From the NCBI RefSeq assembly GCF_010501105.1, contig NZ_QVMQ01000005.1:80479-144478 (forward strand): DNA of 64,000 nucleotides, given 5' to 3'. The notes beneath the pieces are model-generated. The model saw only the letters and a program-made list of their open reading frames with translations. It ran no database searches and was not told the DNA's origin. Position numbers and translations under genes: made by a program. The DNA is from Dysgonomonas sp. 511 (lineage in GTDB: Bacteria > Bacteroidota > Bacteroidia > Bacteroidales > Dysgonomonadaceae). Positions 53,526 to 62,963 of this stretch are shown here, in pieces. Numbering within the stretch: position 1 is the stretch's first letter; each line of letters begins with the position of its first letter.

Positions 53526-53555
53526 CAAAAGTATATGTTTTTTTCAAAGCACAAA
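53526..53555 (-). promoter_or_regulatory. Promoter of the RiPP-like operon
   Basis: On the minus strand TTTG (53552-53555), 18 nt, TACTTTTG (53526-53533), close to the Bacteroidota consensus. The peptide ATG is 40 bp further. The remaining bases up to the GH97 gene show nothing notable. Confidence 0.55.
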
Positions 53556-53666
53556 AGAAAATGCCGTTTTTTTTAATCTCAGTGACCCCGTTATCAATTA
53601 GAATACAAGGATTTAAAGCTTGCATAATCAATACTGATACCACATAGAGACCAGCCGGCATAAATT

Positions 53667-55667
53667 CTATTTTCTTACGATCTTAACAACATACCCGCCG
53701 CCTTGTGCCATAGACACAGCTAGTTTCTTATTTGCCGGAATAGCTATTGTCTCTTTCTTATAGTCACGGGCTGCCTTATTGGCATTCACTCCATCTTTGA
53801 ACACTTCACCTACAAACTCGCCTTCGCCAAGGAAAGACAAATCCAACTCCAGGTTCCGGGCATCCCAGTTGGTCAGCGAACCCACATACCAGGCATCGCC
53901 TTTCTGGCGAGCGATAGATATATACTTCCCTATTTCCCCATTCAGCGCGATGGTGTTGTCCCATACTGTAGGAACTGACGCTATAAACTGTGTACATTCC
54001 TCCTCCTGCATATAATTAGAAGGGCTGTCGCAAAGCATATTTAGCGGCGATTCGAATATTACATATTCTGCCAATTGCCGGCAACGGGTTCCCTGGCTCA
54101 TCGCTTCGTTGTTGATGGCTTTGAAGTTGTTCTTTGTAGCATTGCGCATCGCACCTTGTGTATAGTCGATAGGACCTGCCACCATCCGGATAAACGGCAT
54201 GGTAACATCGTACGTCACCTGATCGAGATTGTGGCTCCATTTCATCTGCTCCAATCCGTTTACACCCTCAAAGTTGATAACATTAGGATATGTCCTTTGC
54301 AACCCTGTAGGCTTATATGTGCCATGATAGTCTATCAGCATCTTATACTTGGCTGCTATTTGTGCCCCGCGATGGTGGAACTCGACCATCGGCTGGTCGT
54401 CCCTGTCCATAAAGTCTACCTTGAACCCTTTGATTCCCATCTCGCTGTAATGCTTACAAATAGCCTCCATATCCCTGTCGAATGCCCAATAGCCTGCCCA
54501 AAGGATGAGCCCTACGTTTTTGCTATTGGCATAGCCGACCAGTTCTTTCAGGTCTATTTCGGGTACTACCTGAAACAGATCCGCTTTTTTGTTCACAGCC
54601 CAACCTTCGTCCAGTATCACATACTCGATGCCGTACTTCGAAGCGAAGTCTATATAGTACTTATATGTTTCATTATTCACGCCTGCCTCGAAATCTACGT
54701 TGTACAAGTTCCATGCATTCCACCAGTCCCATGCAACTTTCCCCGGTTTCACCCACGAATAGTCTCCCTGCGAAGCTGTAGCAAGCTTATACACCATGTC
54801 GCTATCTGCCAGTTCCGAGTCTGTAGACGAAACGATTACTGCACGCCACGGAAACTCAGTAGCTCCTTCAAATTTGGCAATATAGCCTTCTCTCGTCTTA
54901 ACCAACCCCTGCAACATATTGTGCCCGCCTTGCTCTATATCCTTAGGATAGGGAGCAAACATCCCTTTCAAGGAATGCGGGGCATCACCCGGATAGAGGA
55001 ACATTCCCGGATAATCCATCAGGTCTGCTTCTACGATGCACACCTTCTTGCCATTGACGCCTTCTACAACAAGTGGGGAAATACCCAGTCGTTTCTTATT
55101 CCATTCCGACAGCAGGTTATGGTAATAAGGCTGCTCGAAAGAGTTCATAAACTGGTCTTCCAACTTCCCTTCGGCTTTGTTGGCATAGTTGATAAAGGCC
55201 TTCGTATCTGCCGGAAAGTTGAAAGTAGCCTGTTCGTTTTTCACCATAAAAGGGCTTTTCGAAGTAGATACGAAGCGGTATGCGACGCCATCGTTGTATA
55301 CCCTGAAAATGATATTATAGTTTCCTTTAAATTTCAATGTCAGCTCGTTGTAATTATCGGCTATCTTGCTCCGCTTGTAGACGGCGGCATCTATAGCCTG
55401 ATTGACAGCTTTGGTTGACGAACCCGAAAGTTTAGGATTGATCCCAAATGCCGTTCCATCGGTCAGCGTCATTGATATAGGCGACTTGGCCAACATTAAA
55501 TCACCTTGGTGAGCCACTGAATATTCTACAATATTGCCTACAGTAATGCCGGCCTCCAATTTGCCGTCCGGCGATTTTAATGAAAATTGTTTCTGAGCCG
55601 AAACTGTTATCGTACAGCACAATAACAGGCTGAGTAATAACTTAATTGATAAACGATGTTTTTCCAT
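53667..55667 (-). CDS. GH97 glycosidase, probably retaining alpha-galactosidase type
   Basis: A 666-residue secreted enzyme (signal to about residue 24, V-S-A-Q). An N-terminal beta-sandwich (about 28-290), a catalytic TIM barrel (about 300-560) and a C-terminal sandwich (about 575-666) match GH97. The V-D-F-M-D-R-D-D-Q stretch puts Asp418 where retaining members have their nucleophile, and Glu467 in N-F-E-G fits the acid/base. Inverting, SusB-like alpha-glucosidases use glutamates instead, so an alpha-galactosidase is more likely. It follows the GH109 gene by 121 bp. Confidence 0.88.
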   Translation of the reverse strand: MEKHRLSIKLLLSLLLCCTITVSAQKQFSLKSPDGKLEAGITVGNIVEYSVAHQGDLMLAKSPISMTLTDGTAFGINPKLSGSSTKAVNQAIDAAVYKRSKIADNYNELTLKFKGNYNIIFRVYNDGVAYRFVSTSKSPFMVKNEQATFNFPADTKAFINYANKAEGKLEDQFMNSFEQPYYHNLLSEWNKKRLGISPLVVEGVNGKKVCIVEADLMDYPGMFLYPGDAPHSLKGMFAPYPKDIEQGGHNMLQGLVKTREGYIAKFEGATEFPWRAVIVSSTDSELADSDMVYKLATASQGDYSWVKPGKVAWDWWNAWNLYNVDFEAGVNNETYKYYIDFASKYGIEYVILDEGWAVNKKADLFQVVPEIDLKELVGYANSKNVGLILWAGYWAFDRDMEAICKHYSEMGIKGFKVDFMDRDDQPMVEFHHRGAQIAAKYKMLIDYHGTYKPTGLQRTYPNVINFEGVNGLEQMKWSHNLDQVTYDVTMPFIRMVAGPIDYTQGAMRNATKNNFKAINNEAMSQGTRCRQLAEYVIFESPLNMLCDSPSNYMQEEECTQFIASVPTVWDNTIALNGEIGKYISIARQKGDAWYVGSLTNWDARNLELDLSFLGEGEFVGEVFKDGVNANKAARDYKKETIAIPANKKLAVSMAQGGGYVVKIVRK

Positions 55668-55788
55668 GTTTTTAGCTTGGGTAATTAATATATTCGTTAC
55701 AAAATGGTTCTTTTTACAAATATCCGATTATTTTTTGATATTTAACATCCATTCCTTAAGAAACCTTACCCGTCAATATATCATTACC

Positions 55789-57180
55789 CTATTGCTCAAA
55801 TTTCAATCCTTTCAGCTTCTCCCATCCTCCACGGGTAAAGTCGGGAATCTCTACCGGCGCAGAGTTGTTGTCCAACGATATCTCCGTCAGCGGGATCAGG
55901 CAGCACCATTCGGCAAGGTCATAAACATCCATATCCAGAGGCAGCCCTTTTTGCAGGCAGTATATCAGGCGGTAATCCATAATAAAGTCCATGCCGCCAT
56001 GTCCACCTACTTGCTTAGCCAGCTCTTCTATATCCCTGGCTATGGGATGCTTGTATTTCTCCATCAAAGCCTTTCGCACATCATCGGGAACAAAGCTGTG
56101 CGTGGTCAGGTTCTCGTGGTTTGCAGTCAATGCCGGATCAAGATCTTCCGCTCCCAGAGCATAGCCCTGTACAGGGTATTTGTTGGCAAACCCTTTTGTC
56201 CCTGTCAACTGGTACATGCGATTGTATGGGCGGGGCGAAGTCACATCGTGCTCTATAAGGATAGACTTCCCTTTCTCGGTGCGTATAAGAGTAGATGTAT
56301 GGTCGCCATTGCGGAAACCGGTTGCGTCCTCTCCCCTTTTCTCCTTCAGGTATCCGGGATTGCCAACCGCTTTGGTATCGACAGACACAAGGTAGTTCAT
56401 CTTGTCGCCCCTATGTATATTCATCGCCTGGCAAACAGGCCCCAAGCCATGCGTAGGATATACATCGCCTCTGTGTTTTTTGTTGATATCCATACGCCAG
56501 TCGTTCCAATACTCATCCCAATATGGCTGCAACCCGTGGATATAAGCCCCTTCGCCATGAATTACCTCTCCCAGCAATCCTTGCTGAACCATATTGAGGG
56601 TAGTCAGTTCGAAGAAATCATACACACAGTTCTCTAGCTGTATGCAATGCCTGCGCGTTTGCTCCGATGTGTTTATCAATCCCCATATCTCATCCATTGT
56701 CAGTGCGGCAGGCACTTCGATGGCCACATGCTTGCCGTCTTTCATCCCTTGTATGCCCATCATGGCATGGCTCTTCCAATCGGTAGCGATATAAATAAGG
56801 TCTACATCGGGGAATGCACTCACCTTGCGCCAAACGGCGGTATCGCCATAGAACTCCTGAGCCTTCGGAAAACCGCGCTCTTCCAGCATCTTGTTTACCT
56901 TCTCGGTATTTGCCTGTTCTACATCGCACAGTGCGACTATCTCTACACCCGGTATATGCGTCATCCTCTGCACTGCACCGGGGCCGCGCATGCCCAGTCC
57001 GATAAATGCTACCCGTACGGTAGGAAGCGGATCGGCGCGCAATTCAAGAACATCTGTTTGCCCGGCAGCACGACCGGGAGTGGCGGTTGCAATAACACCA
57101 CCCGGCTGCTGAGGTTTATCGCAGCAACCATACATCAGCAATGCGGCCGCAACGGCCAGTAATATCTTCTTCATAGACAA
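55789..57180 (-). CDS. GH109 NAD-dependent alpha-N-acetylgalactosaminidase lipoprotein
   Basis: A 463-residue lipoprotein (lipobox M-Y-G-C, Cys19) of the Gfo/Idh/MocA fold. The NAD site G-L-G-M-R-G lies near residues 61-66, the second domain holds the Y-P-T-H-G-L-G-P-V motif characteristic of GH109. These enzymes cleave terminal alpha-N-acetylgalactosamine, such as the blood group A determinant or mucin O-glycans, by an NAD-dependent oxidation/elimination mechanism. The adjacent kinase gene suggests uptake and use of the released sugar. Confidence 0.87.
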   Translation of the reverse strand: MSMKKILLAVAAALLMYGCCDKPQQPGGVIATATPGRAAGQTDVLELRADPLPTVRVAFIGLGMRGPGAVQRMTHIPGVEIVALCDVEQANTEKVNKMLEERGFPKAQEFYGDTAVWRKVSAFPDVDLIYIATDWKSHAMMGIQGMKDGKHVAIEVPAALTMDEIWGLINTSEQTRRHCIQLENCVYDFFELTTLNMVQQGLLGEVIHGEGAYIHGLQPYWDEYWNDWRMDINKKHRGDVYPTHGLGPVCQAMNIHRGDKMNYLVSVDTKAVGNPGYLKEKRGEDATGFRNGDHTSTLIRTEKGKSILIEHDVTSPRPYNRMYQLTGTKGFANKYPVQGYALGAEDLDPALTANHENLTTHSFVPDDVRKALMEKYKHPIARDIEELAKQVGGHGGMDFIMDYRLIYCLQKGLPLDMDVYDLAEWCCLIPLTEISLDNNSAPVEIPDFTRGGWEKLKGLKFEQ

Positions 57181-57206
57181 ACGGTTTGGTCAATATTCAT
57201 TCCTAC

Positions 57207-58310
57207 CTATCTTTTCAGGCTATCTACAGCATCTTTTACTATACGGCACATTTCACCGTAGCTTGCTTCCATCGACTGCAATAGCTTATACTGGGCATGG
57301 GTACGCACCAGGTTGTGATCTTCCGACTTCACCTTATAATAATTGTCGCCGTCTATATAATCCATCAGGAAGCGAAGCACTTGCTCGAAGGTTATATACT
57401 TGGCAGAGAACGCAAGGTTGTCGATCTCGGCAGCGTTGAGGAAAGATATAGTTTCCGAAAGGTAGCCTTTGGTATATCCTTCAAATATATCCATCTTGAT
57501 ATATACATTGTCAAGGTTCTCATCGTCTTCCAGCCCCGCATTGGCATACGAACGGATGGCATCGCCATAATCGTTGAGCACAATGCTGCTCAGCACGGTG
57601 TCGAGGTCGATAACACAAAGCACATTCCCCTGTTGGTCGAACAGTATATTGCTGATCTTGGTATCGTTGTGGGTAACCCGTGTAGGTATCTCGCCCGACT
57701 CAGCTTTCTCCCACAGGGCAAGCATTTCGGCGCGGCGGCTTTCTATCCACTCTATTTCCTTTTGCACCTTAGCTTTCCGCCCTACAGGGTCGCGCCGTAG
57801 CGTATCGTCCCACTGCTCGAACCTGAATCTCATATTGTGAAACCCGGGCAGAATATCGGCAAGCGGCTCTTTCATATCGGCAAGCATAGCCTGAAAAAGC
57901 CCGATACCCTTGCCGCCCTGCGCTGCCAGCTGGGGCGAATCGGCAGTCTGGTAGGTTATCGTATCTTCTATAAAGAGGCATGCCGCCCAATATTCCCCGT
58001 GGCTGTCCTGGTAATAGAGTTTGCCGTCTGTCGTAGGGGTTACGATAAGAGCCTCGCGCATAGGGTCGCCGCCTCTGGCTACAATTTTCTTCTTCAGATG
58101 CCCGGTTACCTTATGTATATTGTCCATCATGGAAGGCACATCCTTGAATATGGACTTATTTTTGCGTTGCAGGATATAGTTAGGACTATCGCCTTCAGTC
58201 TCTATAAAGAAGGTGTCGTTGATAAGTCCTTCGCCTAGCGGACGTATAGTTTTTACTGTTCCTTCGATGGCGAATTGTTGTTCGATGTTAGCTGGTAATA
58301 TAGCACTCAT
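57207..58310 (-). CDS. Aminoglycoside-phosphotransferase-fold kinase, N-acetylhexosamine kinase candidate
   Basis: A 367-residue cytoplasmic kinase of the APH family. Motifs: the N-terminal G-E-G-L-I-N-D-T-F nucleotide loop, the catalytic H-N-D-T-K-I-S-N-I-L-F and the metal-binding V-I-D-L-D-T-V. Length and motifs resemble NahK, which phosphorylates N-acetylhexosamines at C1. Its gene lies 26 bp upstream of the GH109 gene on the same strand, so phosphorylation of liberated GalNAc is a good hypothesis. Homoserine- or choline-kinase-like activity cannot be excluded. Confidence 0.75.
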   Translation of the reverse strand: MSAILPANIEQQFAIEGTVKTIRPLGEGLINDTFFIETEGDSPNYILQRKNKSIFKDVPSMMDNIHKVTGHLKKKIVARGGDPMREALIVTPTTDGKLYYQDSHGEYWAACLFIEDTITYQTADSPQLAAQGGKGIGLFQAMLADMKEPLADILPGFHNMRFRFEQWDDTLRRDPVGRKAKVQKEIEWIESRRAEMLALWEKAESGEIPTRVTHNDTKISNILFDQQGNVLCVIDLDTVLSSIVLNDYGDAIRSYANAGLEDDENLDNVYIKMDIFEGYTKGYLSETISFLNAAEIDNLAFSAKYITFEQVLRFLMDYIDGDNYYKVKSEDHNLVRTHAQYKLLQSMEASYGEMCRIVKDAVDSLKR

Positions 58311-58523
58311 AGGTCAAAATAGGGTTATTAGATTATTGTATATCGGTTAATTATCCTTCTGTGCAGTTGCGTCATACAACCTTATCCAACAACGAAGATA
58401 AAAGTTTCATTTATAAAACAATAGCTTTGCATCGAAAAAAACGACCTTCCAAGTGTTAATTAACATTTGGCAAAAACCCGCAACATCCCCATCACAACAC
58501 CGACCTGAGAGAAACAGCAACCA

Positions 58524-59240
58524 CTACTTTATCGAAGGATCGAATACATACGGGCCGGAAACTCCCCTTGGAGACACCTGCCACAACACACTGTAATAAG
58601 CCTTTGTACCGCCATTATTAGCAATTATATATACCAGGTCTTTGTCGGGATTATGATATACGACCATGTTGTCTATCTCCGGTTCGAGCAGAAAATTGTA
58701 CCTGCCGGCAGGAAAAGCAACCGTCTTGCCTTTTATACTGACACTTATACTCTGGTAACGTATTTGGGGTGTTTCGCCTTTTGCCACTCCTTTCACCGCC
58801 TTGCCGCCTACATAGTACGCGCCATCGGCCTTGCGCTTGATATAAGTATCGGAGGGAGTAACCTTTGCCACGGCGATCTCTACTTTCACATCATCGTTCT
58901 TGAGCGAAACCCTGCCTTGTGCCGACAACCGGCTGACTTCTACCAACTCGTAATCGTCTACCCGCATCAATTTATCGCCCCGTATATATCCTTTTTCTAT
59001 TTGCCGCGAAGGGGTGTAAAAGTCTACGCGCCGCCACGGGTCGATATCCAGGTCGGGAGGATAGAGGTAAAAGACCGAATCGTTGGCTATAGTTTTCATA
59101 TTTGCAAAATCGCCCATCCGCTCGGTGAAGTTTATCTGCCCCCTGATGCTGTCGTGTGCTACTACAAACTGGGCAGACATATTGTGTGCATAAAGGCTAA
59201 TGATGCCTGTGATGAATAACGTGATGTGTAATCTTTTCAT
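58524..59240 (-). CDS. Secreted protein of unknown function
   Basis: A 238-residue protein with a signal peptide (cleavage after M-S-A-Q, near 24). The rest is beta-rich, with no catalytic motif that I recognise. It starts 10 bp after the VanX-like dipeptidase gene and is probably expressed with it, which hints at an envelope or cell-wall role. I cannot assign a family. Confidence 0.65.
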   Translation of the reverse strand: MKRLHITLFITGIISLYAHNMSAQFVVAHDSIRGQINFTERMGDFANMKTIANDSVFYLYPPDLDIDPWRRVDFYTPSRQIEKGYIRGDKLMRVDDYELVEVSRLSAQGRVSLKNDDVKVEIAVAKVTPSDTYIKRKADGAYYVGGKAVKGVAKGETPQIRYQSISVSIKGKTVAFPAGRYNFLLEPEIDNMVVYHNPDKDLVYIIANNGGTKAYYSVLWQVSPRGVSGPYVFDPSIK

Positions 59241-59250
59241 AACTCAAACT

Positions 59251-59931
59251 TTACTTTACTACTTTATAACTCCTGCGCGCTTCGCCCAGCGATACGGCAT
59301 TGAAGTGCCACCATTCGCCGCTAATGGTAAGGAATCCCGCCGAAGTCATCACCTTGCGCAATAGCCGGCGGTTTTTCACCTGCCTGCTGGTGAGCAATCC
59401 CGCTGCCAAGAGTTCGGCCTCCTTGTTGGTACCTGCCGCACGCCCGAAGAAGTCGAAAGGCGTACCCATGTCGAGGGGCTTGCCATTTTGGTCGCAGATG
59501 GTGAGGTCTACAGCCATGCCATAATTGTGCAGCCCCGTGCGCGACGGATTGGCTACATAGGCGGCATACTTGGTGTTTTGCACTACGGTGTACATTTTCT
59601 TTTGCACACTTAGGGGGCGCACACCATCGTAAACCAGCAGGTTCAATTCGGGATGAAGCTTTTTCAAATAACGTTGTGCTTCCAGCAGCTTTTTGGCAGC
59701 CAGCGGATGCAGGTATATAGTATTAAACAAGCTGTCGTAGAGTATTGTTTTGGTAAAGTTGTCGGTGGTAGCATATTTCAGGTCGCACTTTATGGTGCTG
59801 TCTTGCCTGCTCACGTTTTCCATTCCTTGTAGTTGCAGGTAGGTTTCGAGCGCAGAAAGAGGTTTTTGTGCAACCAGCAGCAACGGTGCACAGAGCAAAA
59901 AAATGCAGTATAATACGGTTTTCTTATTCAT
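59251..59931 (-). CDS. D-alanyl-D-alanine dipeptidase, VanX/DdpX type (M15)
   Basis: A 226-residue secreted enzyme (signal peptide with L-L-V-A-Q near residue 21). The M15D zinc site is visible: S-R-T-G-L-H-N-Y-G-M-A-V-D (first His and Asp), and G-E-W-W-H-F with the catalytic Glu and third ligand His. It cleaves D-Ala-D-Ala in the periplasm. There is no vanH/vanA nearby, so it is more likely for cell-wall peptide salvage than vancomycin resistance. Confidence 0.88.
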   Translation of the reverse strand: MNKKTVLYCIFLLCAPLLLVAQKPLSALETYLQLQGMENVSRQDSTIKCDLKYATTDNFTKTILYDSLFNTIYLHPLAAKKLLEAQRYLKKLHPELNLLVYDGVRPLSVQKKMYTVVQNTKYAAYVANPSRTGLHNYGMAVDLTICDQNGKPLDMGTPFDFFGRAAGTNKEAELLAAGLLTSRQVKNRRLLRKVMTSAGFLTISGEWWHFNAVSLGEARRSYKVVK

Positions 59932-59976
59932 AATTATTTGTACTAACAGACTAATATGGATGCAAAAGTACCAGGT

Positions 59977-60044
59977 TTTCAGTTAGCAGTCAACAATATC
60001 TTTAGATACAAGTAGACAAGATACGAGATACAAGTTTATGTTTT
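59977..60044 (+). repeat. Dispersed repeat family A, copy 3
   Basis: Same orientation as 17707-17772, nearly identical through the TAGATACAAGTAGACAAG and GATACGAGATACAAGTT segments. It is immediately followed by repeat C copy 2. Confidence 0.8.
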
Positions 60045-60057
60045 ACAAGAAACCAAG

Positions 60058-60210
60058 GCGCAAAGTGGGTCGTACGGCGAAGCGAGGCGCAAAAGAGTTT
60101 TTGGTTCCTTTTGGGGCTTAGGCCAAAAGGAACGCAAGCAAACATCGCTCGGCAGAGCGAAGCGGAGCCGATCTGTGATTGCGCGCAGTATAAAAAAGAA
60201 CGTTTTGCAG
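60058..60210 (+). repeat. 153-bp repeat C, copy 2
   Basis: Direct repeat of 43653-43805, with about 8 differences. It is flanked by repeat A on the left and by a partial MITE-like end (TAAAATTTAAACAG, CAGACTCTAAG) at about 60256-60290 on the right, so this 400-bp gap before trpS is a mosaic of repeats. Confidence 0.85.
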
Positions 60211-60298
60211 CTAGATTCTAACTGCTGATTCTCATAAATAATAAAGTATTCGTATAAAATTTAAACAGTTACTTAAACAGACTCTAAGAATTAAGATG

Positions 60299-60306
60299 TA
60301 AATTTG
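60299..60306 (+). promoter_or_regulatory. Possible trpS -7 element
   Basis: TAAATTTG 32 bp before the ATG fits the -7 consensus, but there is no TTTG at the right distance upstream, where the MITE-like end lies. Confidence 0.35.
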
Positions 60307-60337
60307 TACTTCAAAAATAAAAACATAGAAAAAAATT

Positions 60338-61327
60338 ATGGATACAGTATTAAGCGGAATACGTTCTACAGGCAATCTTCACTTAGGAAACTATTACGGA
60401 GCGTTGAGGAATTTCACAAGGATGCAGCATGAAAACAAATGTTTCTTTTTCATAGCCGACTACCATTCGCTGACTACGCACCCCGACCCTAAATTGCTGC
60501 ATAGCAATGTAAAAAGCGTACTTACCGAATATTTGGCGGCAGGTATCGACCCCGAAGTATCTACCATATATATACAAAGTGACGTGCCTGAGGTGTGCGA
60601 GCTTTACCTCCTGCTCAATATGCACGTTTATCTGGGCGAGTTGTCGAAAACCGTCTCTTTCAAGGAAAAAGCAAGGAAGCACAAAGACAATGTAAATGCA
60701 GGCCTTCTTACCTACCCTACTTTGATGGCAGCCGACATCTTGTTGCACAATGCCGACAAAGTACCTGTGGGAAAAGACCAGGAGCAACATCTGGAAATGA
60801 CGCGCAAGTTTGCCCGCCGCTTCAACAACCTTTACGGAGTAGAATACTTTAAAGAACCCGTTGCCTATAACTTCGGACAAGAACTTATCAAGATACCGGG
60901 GCTCGATGGCAGCGGCAAGATGGGAAAATCGGAAGGCAACTGCATCTACCTCGACGAAGAGCCTAAAAGCATAGAGAAAAAAGTGAAGCGCGCCCTTACC
61001 GACGAAGGACCTAAGGCTCCCAACTCGGAAAAGCCCGACTATATAGAAAACCTTTTCACCATCCTCAGAGTAGTATCTACCGATGAGGTGGTAAAACATT
61101 TCGAAGAGAAATGGAACACTTGCGAAATACGCTACGGCGACCTTAAAAAGCAATTGGCAGAAGATATTATCAAAGTTACAGACCCGATACGCGAACGCAT
61201 AAAGGATATCCAAAACGACGACGCCTACCTACACCGCGTAGCTAGCCAGGGCGCCGAAAAAGCCCGCGAAAGTGCACGCAAAACACTTGCGGAAGTTCGC
61301 GAGATAATGGGTATTACGAAATTCTGA
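60338..61327 (+). CDS. trpS: Tryptophanyl-tRNA synthetase
   Basis: A 329-residue class I synthetase of normal length. The HIGH-type N-L-H-L-G-N-Y and KMSKS-type K-M-G-K-S-E-G-N motifs are intact, as is the A-A-D-I-L-L-H region. It charges tRNA-Trp. A strong terminator follows. Confidence 0.97.
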   Translation: MDTVLSGIRSTGNLHLGNYYGALRNFTRMQHENKCFFFIADYHSLTTHPDPKLLHSNVKSVLTEYLAAGIDPEVSTIYIQSDVPEVCELYLLLNMHVYLGELSKTVSFKEKARKHKDNVNAGLLTYPTLMAADILLHNADKVPVGKDQEQHLEMTRKFARRFNNLYGVEYFKEPVAYNFGQELIKIPGLDGSGKMGKSEGNCIYLDEEPKSIEKKVKRALTDEGPKAPNSEKPDYIENLFTILRVVSTDEVVKHFEEKWNTCEIRYGDLKKQLAEDIIKVTDPIRERIKDIQNDDAYLHRVASQGAEKARESARKTLAEVREIMGITKF

Positions 61328-61343
61328 AAAAATTAAAATCGAG

Positions 61344-61378
61344 AAGGTGTCCTAAAAGTAATAAAGGACACCTTTTTT
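61344..61378 (+). terminator. Terminator of trpS
   Basis: A perfect 10-bp stem AAGGTGTCCT/AGGACACCTT with an 11-nt loop followed by four further T residues, about 17 bp after the stop. The rest of the gap to 61601 shows nothing notable. Confidence 0.9.
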
Positions 61379-61601
61379 GCGTTTATGTAGCGAAGTGTTC
61401 AAAAAGTGATTAGATTCCAAGCCGCTCATTTTTAGACAAAAGGGAGCATACTAAAGCATGTGGCCGATGGCTATCTCCCCTGTCATTAAATACAGGCAAT
61501 ATTTTAAGAAAACATTCTGTTATGAATATCAATATTTTCATTAAGTTTGTATGGTTCAATACTATGAAAATAAATCTTATTATATAACTTTTAATTACAC
61601 A

Positions 61602-62954
61602 ATGGATAATAACGAAAAATACGAACTACTCGAAAATGGCGAGACCGGTTTGTCTTCTGTAATGGGCATTTTCCCTTCCAACAAGGAATTTAAATTCGAT
61701 GCCGCACAAATAGAAAAATCACTGGCGGGAAACAAGGACTTCAAGCTGAAATCTTTTTCCGAAGCACCCAACGACAGCGATTACCTCCTCATGAGCTTCG
61801 AAGCCGAAATAGAATATAAAGAAACAGAATTCAGGGTAGAATTCTATGTCTGCGAAGCGGGGAATATAAACCTGCGCGAATATGGATTTGCCAACGCAAT
61901 AGCACAAGACGAACTCGAAAAAGCGGTAGAACAGGAATACTATCTCGAAACCTCGATGTATTTCGAACTCGACCCGCTAACATCGTTCCACCTCCAACTC
62001 AAGATAATGAATGCCATCGTGCCCGATGCAAGCCTCGCCATAGACTTTATGTCGTATCGCCTGCTTTCGGCCAAGTGGCTGAGAATGACAGCCAAATCGG
62101 CAATACCACCTTCTCCCGACTACCTATATACCCTGCATTGCGTTTACGACGAAGAAGGAGCAGAAGGCCAACGCCGCTACTGGTTCCATACACACGGGCT
62201 GCACCGTTGCGGGTCGGTAGAACTGGAGATGCTCAACTTCAGCAATGGGGCAGAGGAAATGAATACCATGATAAATATGACGGTGAAGAAATTCCTGACA
62301 CACCCTGCCAAAGAGAAAGAACGCTTTACCATAGGATACGATGGCATGGGCATCAACCTCTGCTGGCTGCGATGGGAAGAAGCGCTTAAAGACCTGCCGA
62401 AAGACATCCTGGGTGGGTTTGCCGACAGGGATGAGGTAGACAGCGTACACGCCGAACCATCGGGAGTACTGTTTGCCGTAGAAGACGGGAATATGATTTC
62501 GCCTGAAATATATGCACCTACACTGGCCGAAAACCCTATTTATTATATCACAAACGAGGAAACCGAACGCATGAGTGCACTGGCTAAAGAACGTTTCCCC
62601 GCTTTCGAAAAAGCATTTAACGAACACCATAAAGCACCTGAAAAAAAATCGTTCCTCAAGAAAATGTTCGGACAGAAAGAAGAGGAAGAGCAACAGTCTT
62701 GGTCGTTTCTGGTAAAAATGGGACTACAGGTAGACGAAAGCGAAGATGGTACAGACCGCGAGCATCTGTGGTTCGATGTGTTGTCTGTCGGTAATGGATC
62801 GATAGAAGGCAAGCTGCTCAACCAACCATACTGGATAGCAGGACTAAACGAAGGCGATATAAACACATACCCGTTGGATGTACTTACCGACTGGATAATA
62901 TACGCGCCGGATAATACATACACTTCCGATTCTATTTATCAACTTGAAAACTGA
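61602..62954 (+). CDS. Cytoplasmic protein of unknown function, DUF4026-like
   Basis: A 450-residue soluble protein when started at M-D-N-N-E-K-Y (61602); the longer frame from 61551 has an unlikely tyrosine-rich start. It has no signal peptide or membrane segment, is acidic, and shows no catalytic motif that I know. The order of strands and the length resemble DUF4026, but I hold that only weakly. The GT2 gene starts 9 bp downstream, so the two are probably co-transcribed. Confidence 0.65.
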   Translation: MDNNEKYELLENGETGLSSVMGIFPSNKEFKFDAAQIEKSLAGNKDFKLKSFSEAPNDSDYLLMSFEAEIEYKETEFRVEFYVCEAGNINLREYGFANAIAQDELEKAVEQEYYLETSMYFELDPLTSFHLQLKIMNAIVPDASLAIDFMSYRLLSAKWLRMTAKSAIPPSPDYLYTLHCVYDEEGAEGQRRYWFHTHGLHRCGSVELEMLNFSNGAEEMNTMINMTVKKFLTHPAKEKERFTIGYDGMGINLCWLRWEEALKDLPKDILGGFADRDEVDSVHAEPSGVLFAVEDGNMISPEIYAPTLAENPIYYITNEETERMSALAKERFPAFEKAFNEHHKAPEKKSFLKKMFGQKEEEEQQSWSFLVKMGLQVDESEDGTDREHLWFDVLSVGNGSIEGKLLNQPYWIAGLNEGDINTYPLDVLTDWIIYAPDNTYTSDSIYQLEN

Positions 62955-62963
62955 TAGGCAGAT

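Noticed and set aside
54075..55418. 447-residue plus-strand open frame opposite GH97
   Set aside because: It is the complement of a clear GH97 gene; its cysteine- and histidine-rich translation has no domain pattern.
59251..59931. Vancomycin-resistance locus
   Set aside because: Only a VanX-like dipeptidase is present; vanH, vanA-type ligase and VanRS genes are missing.
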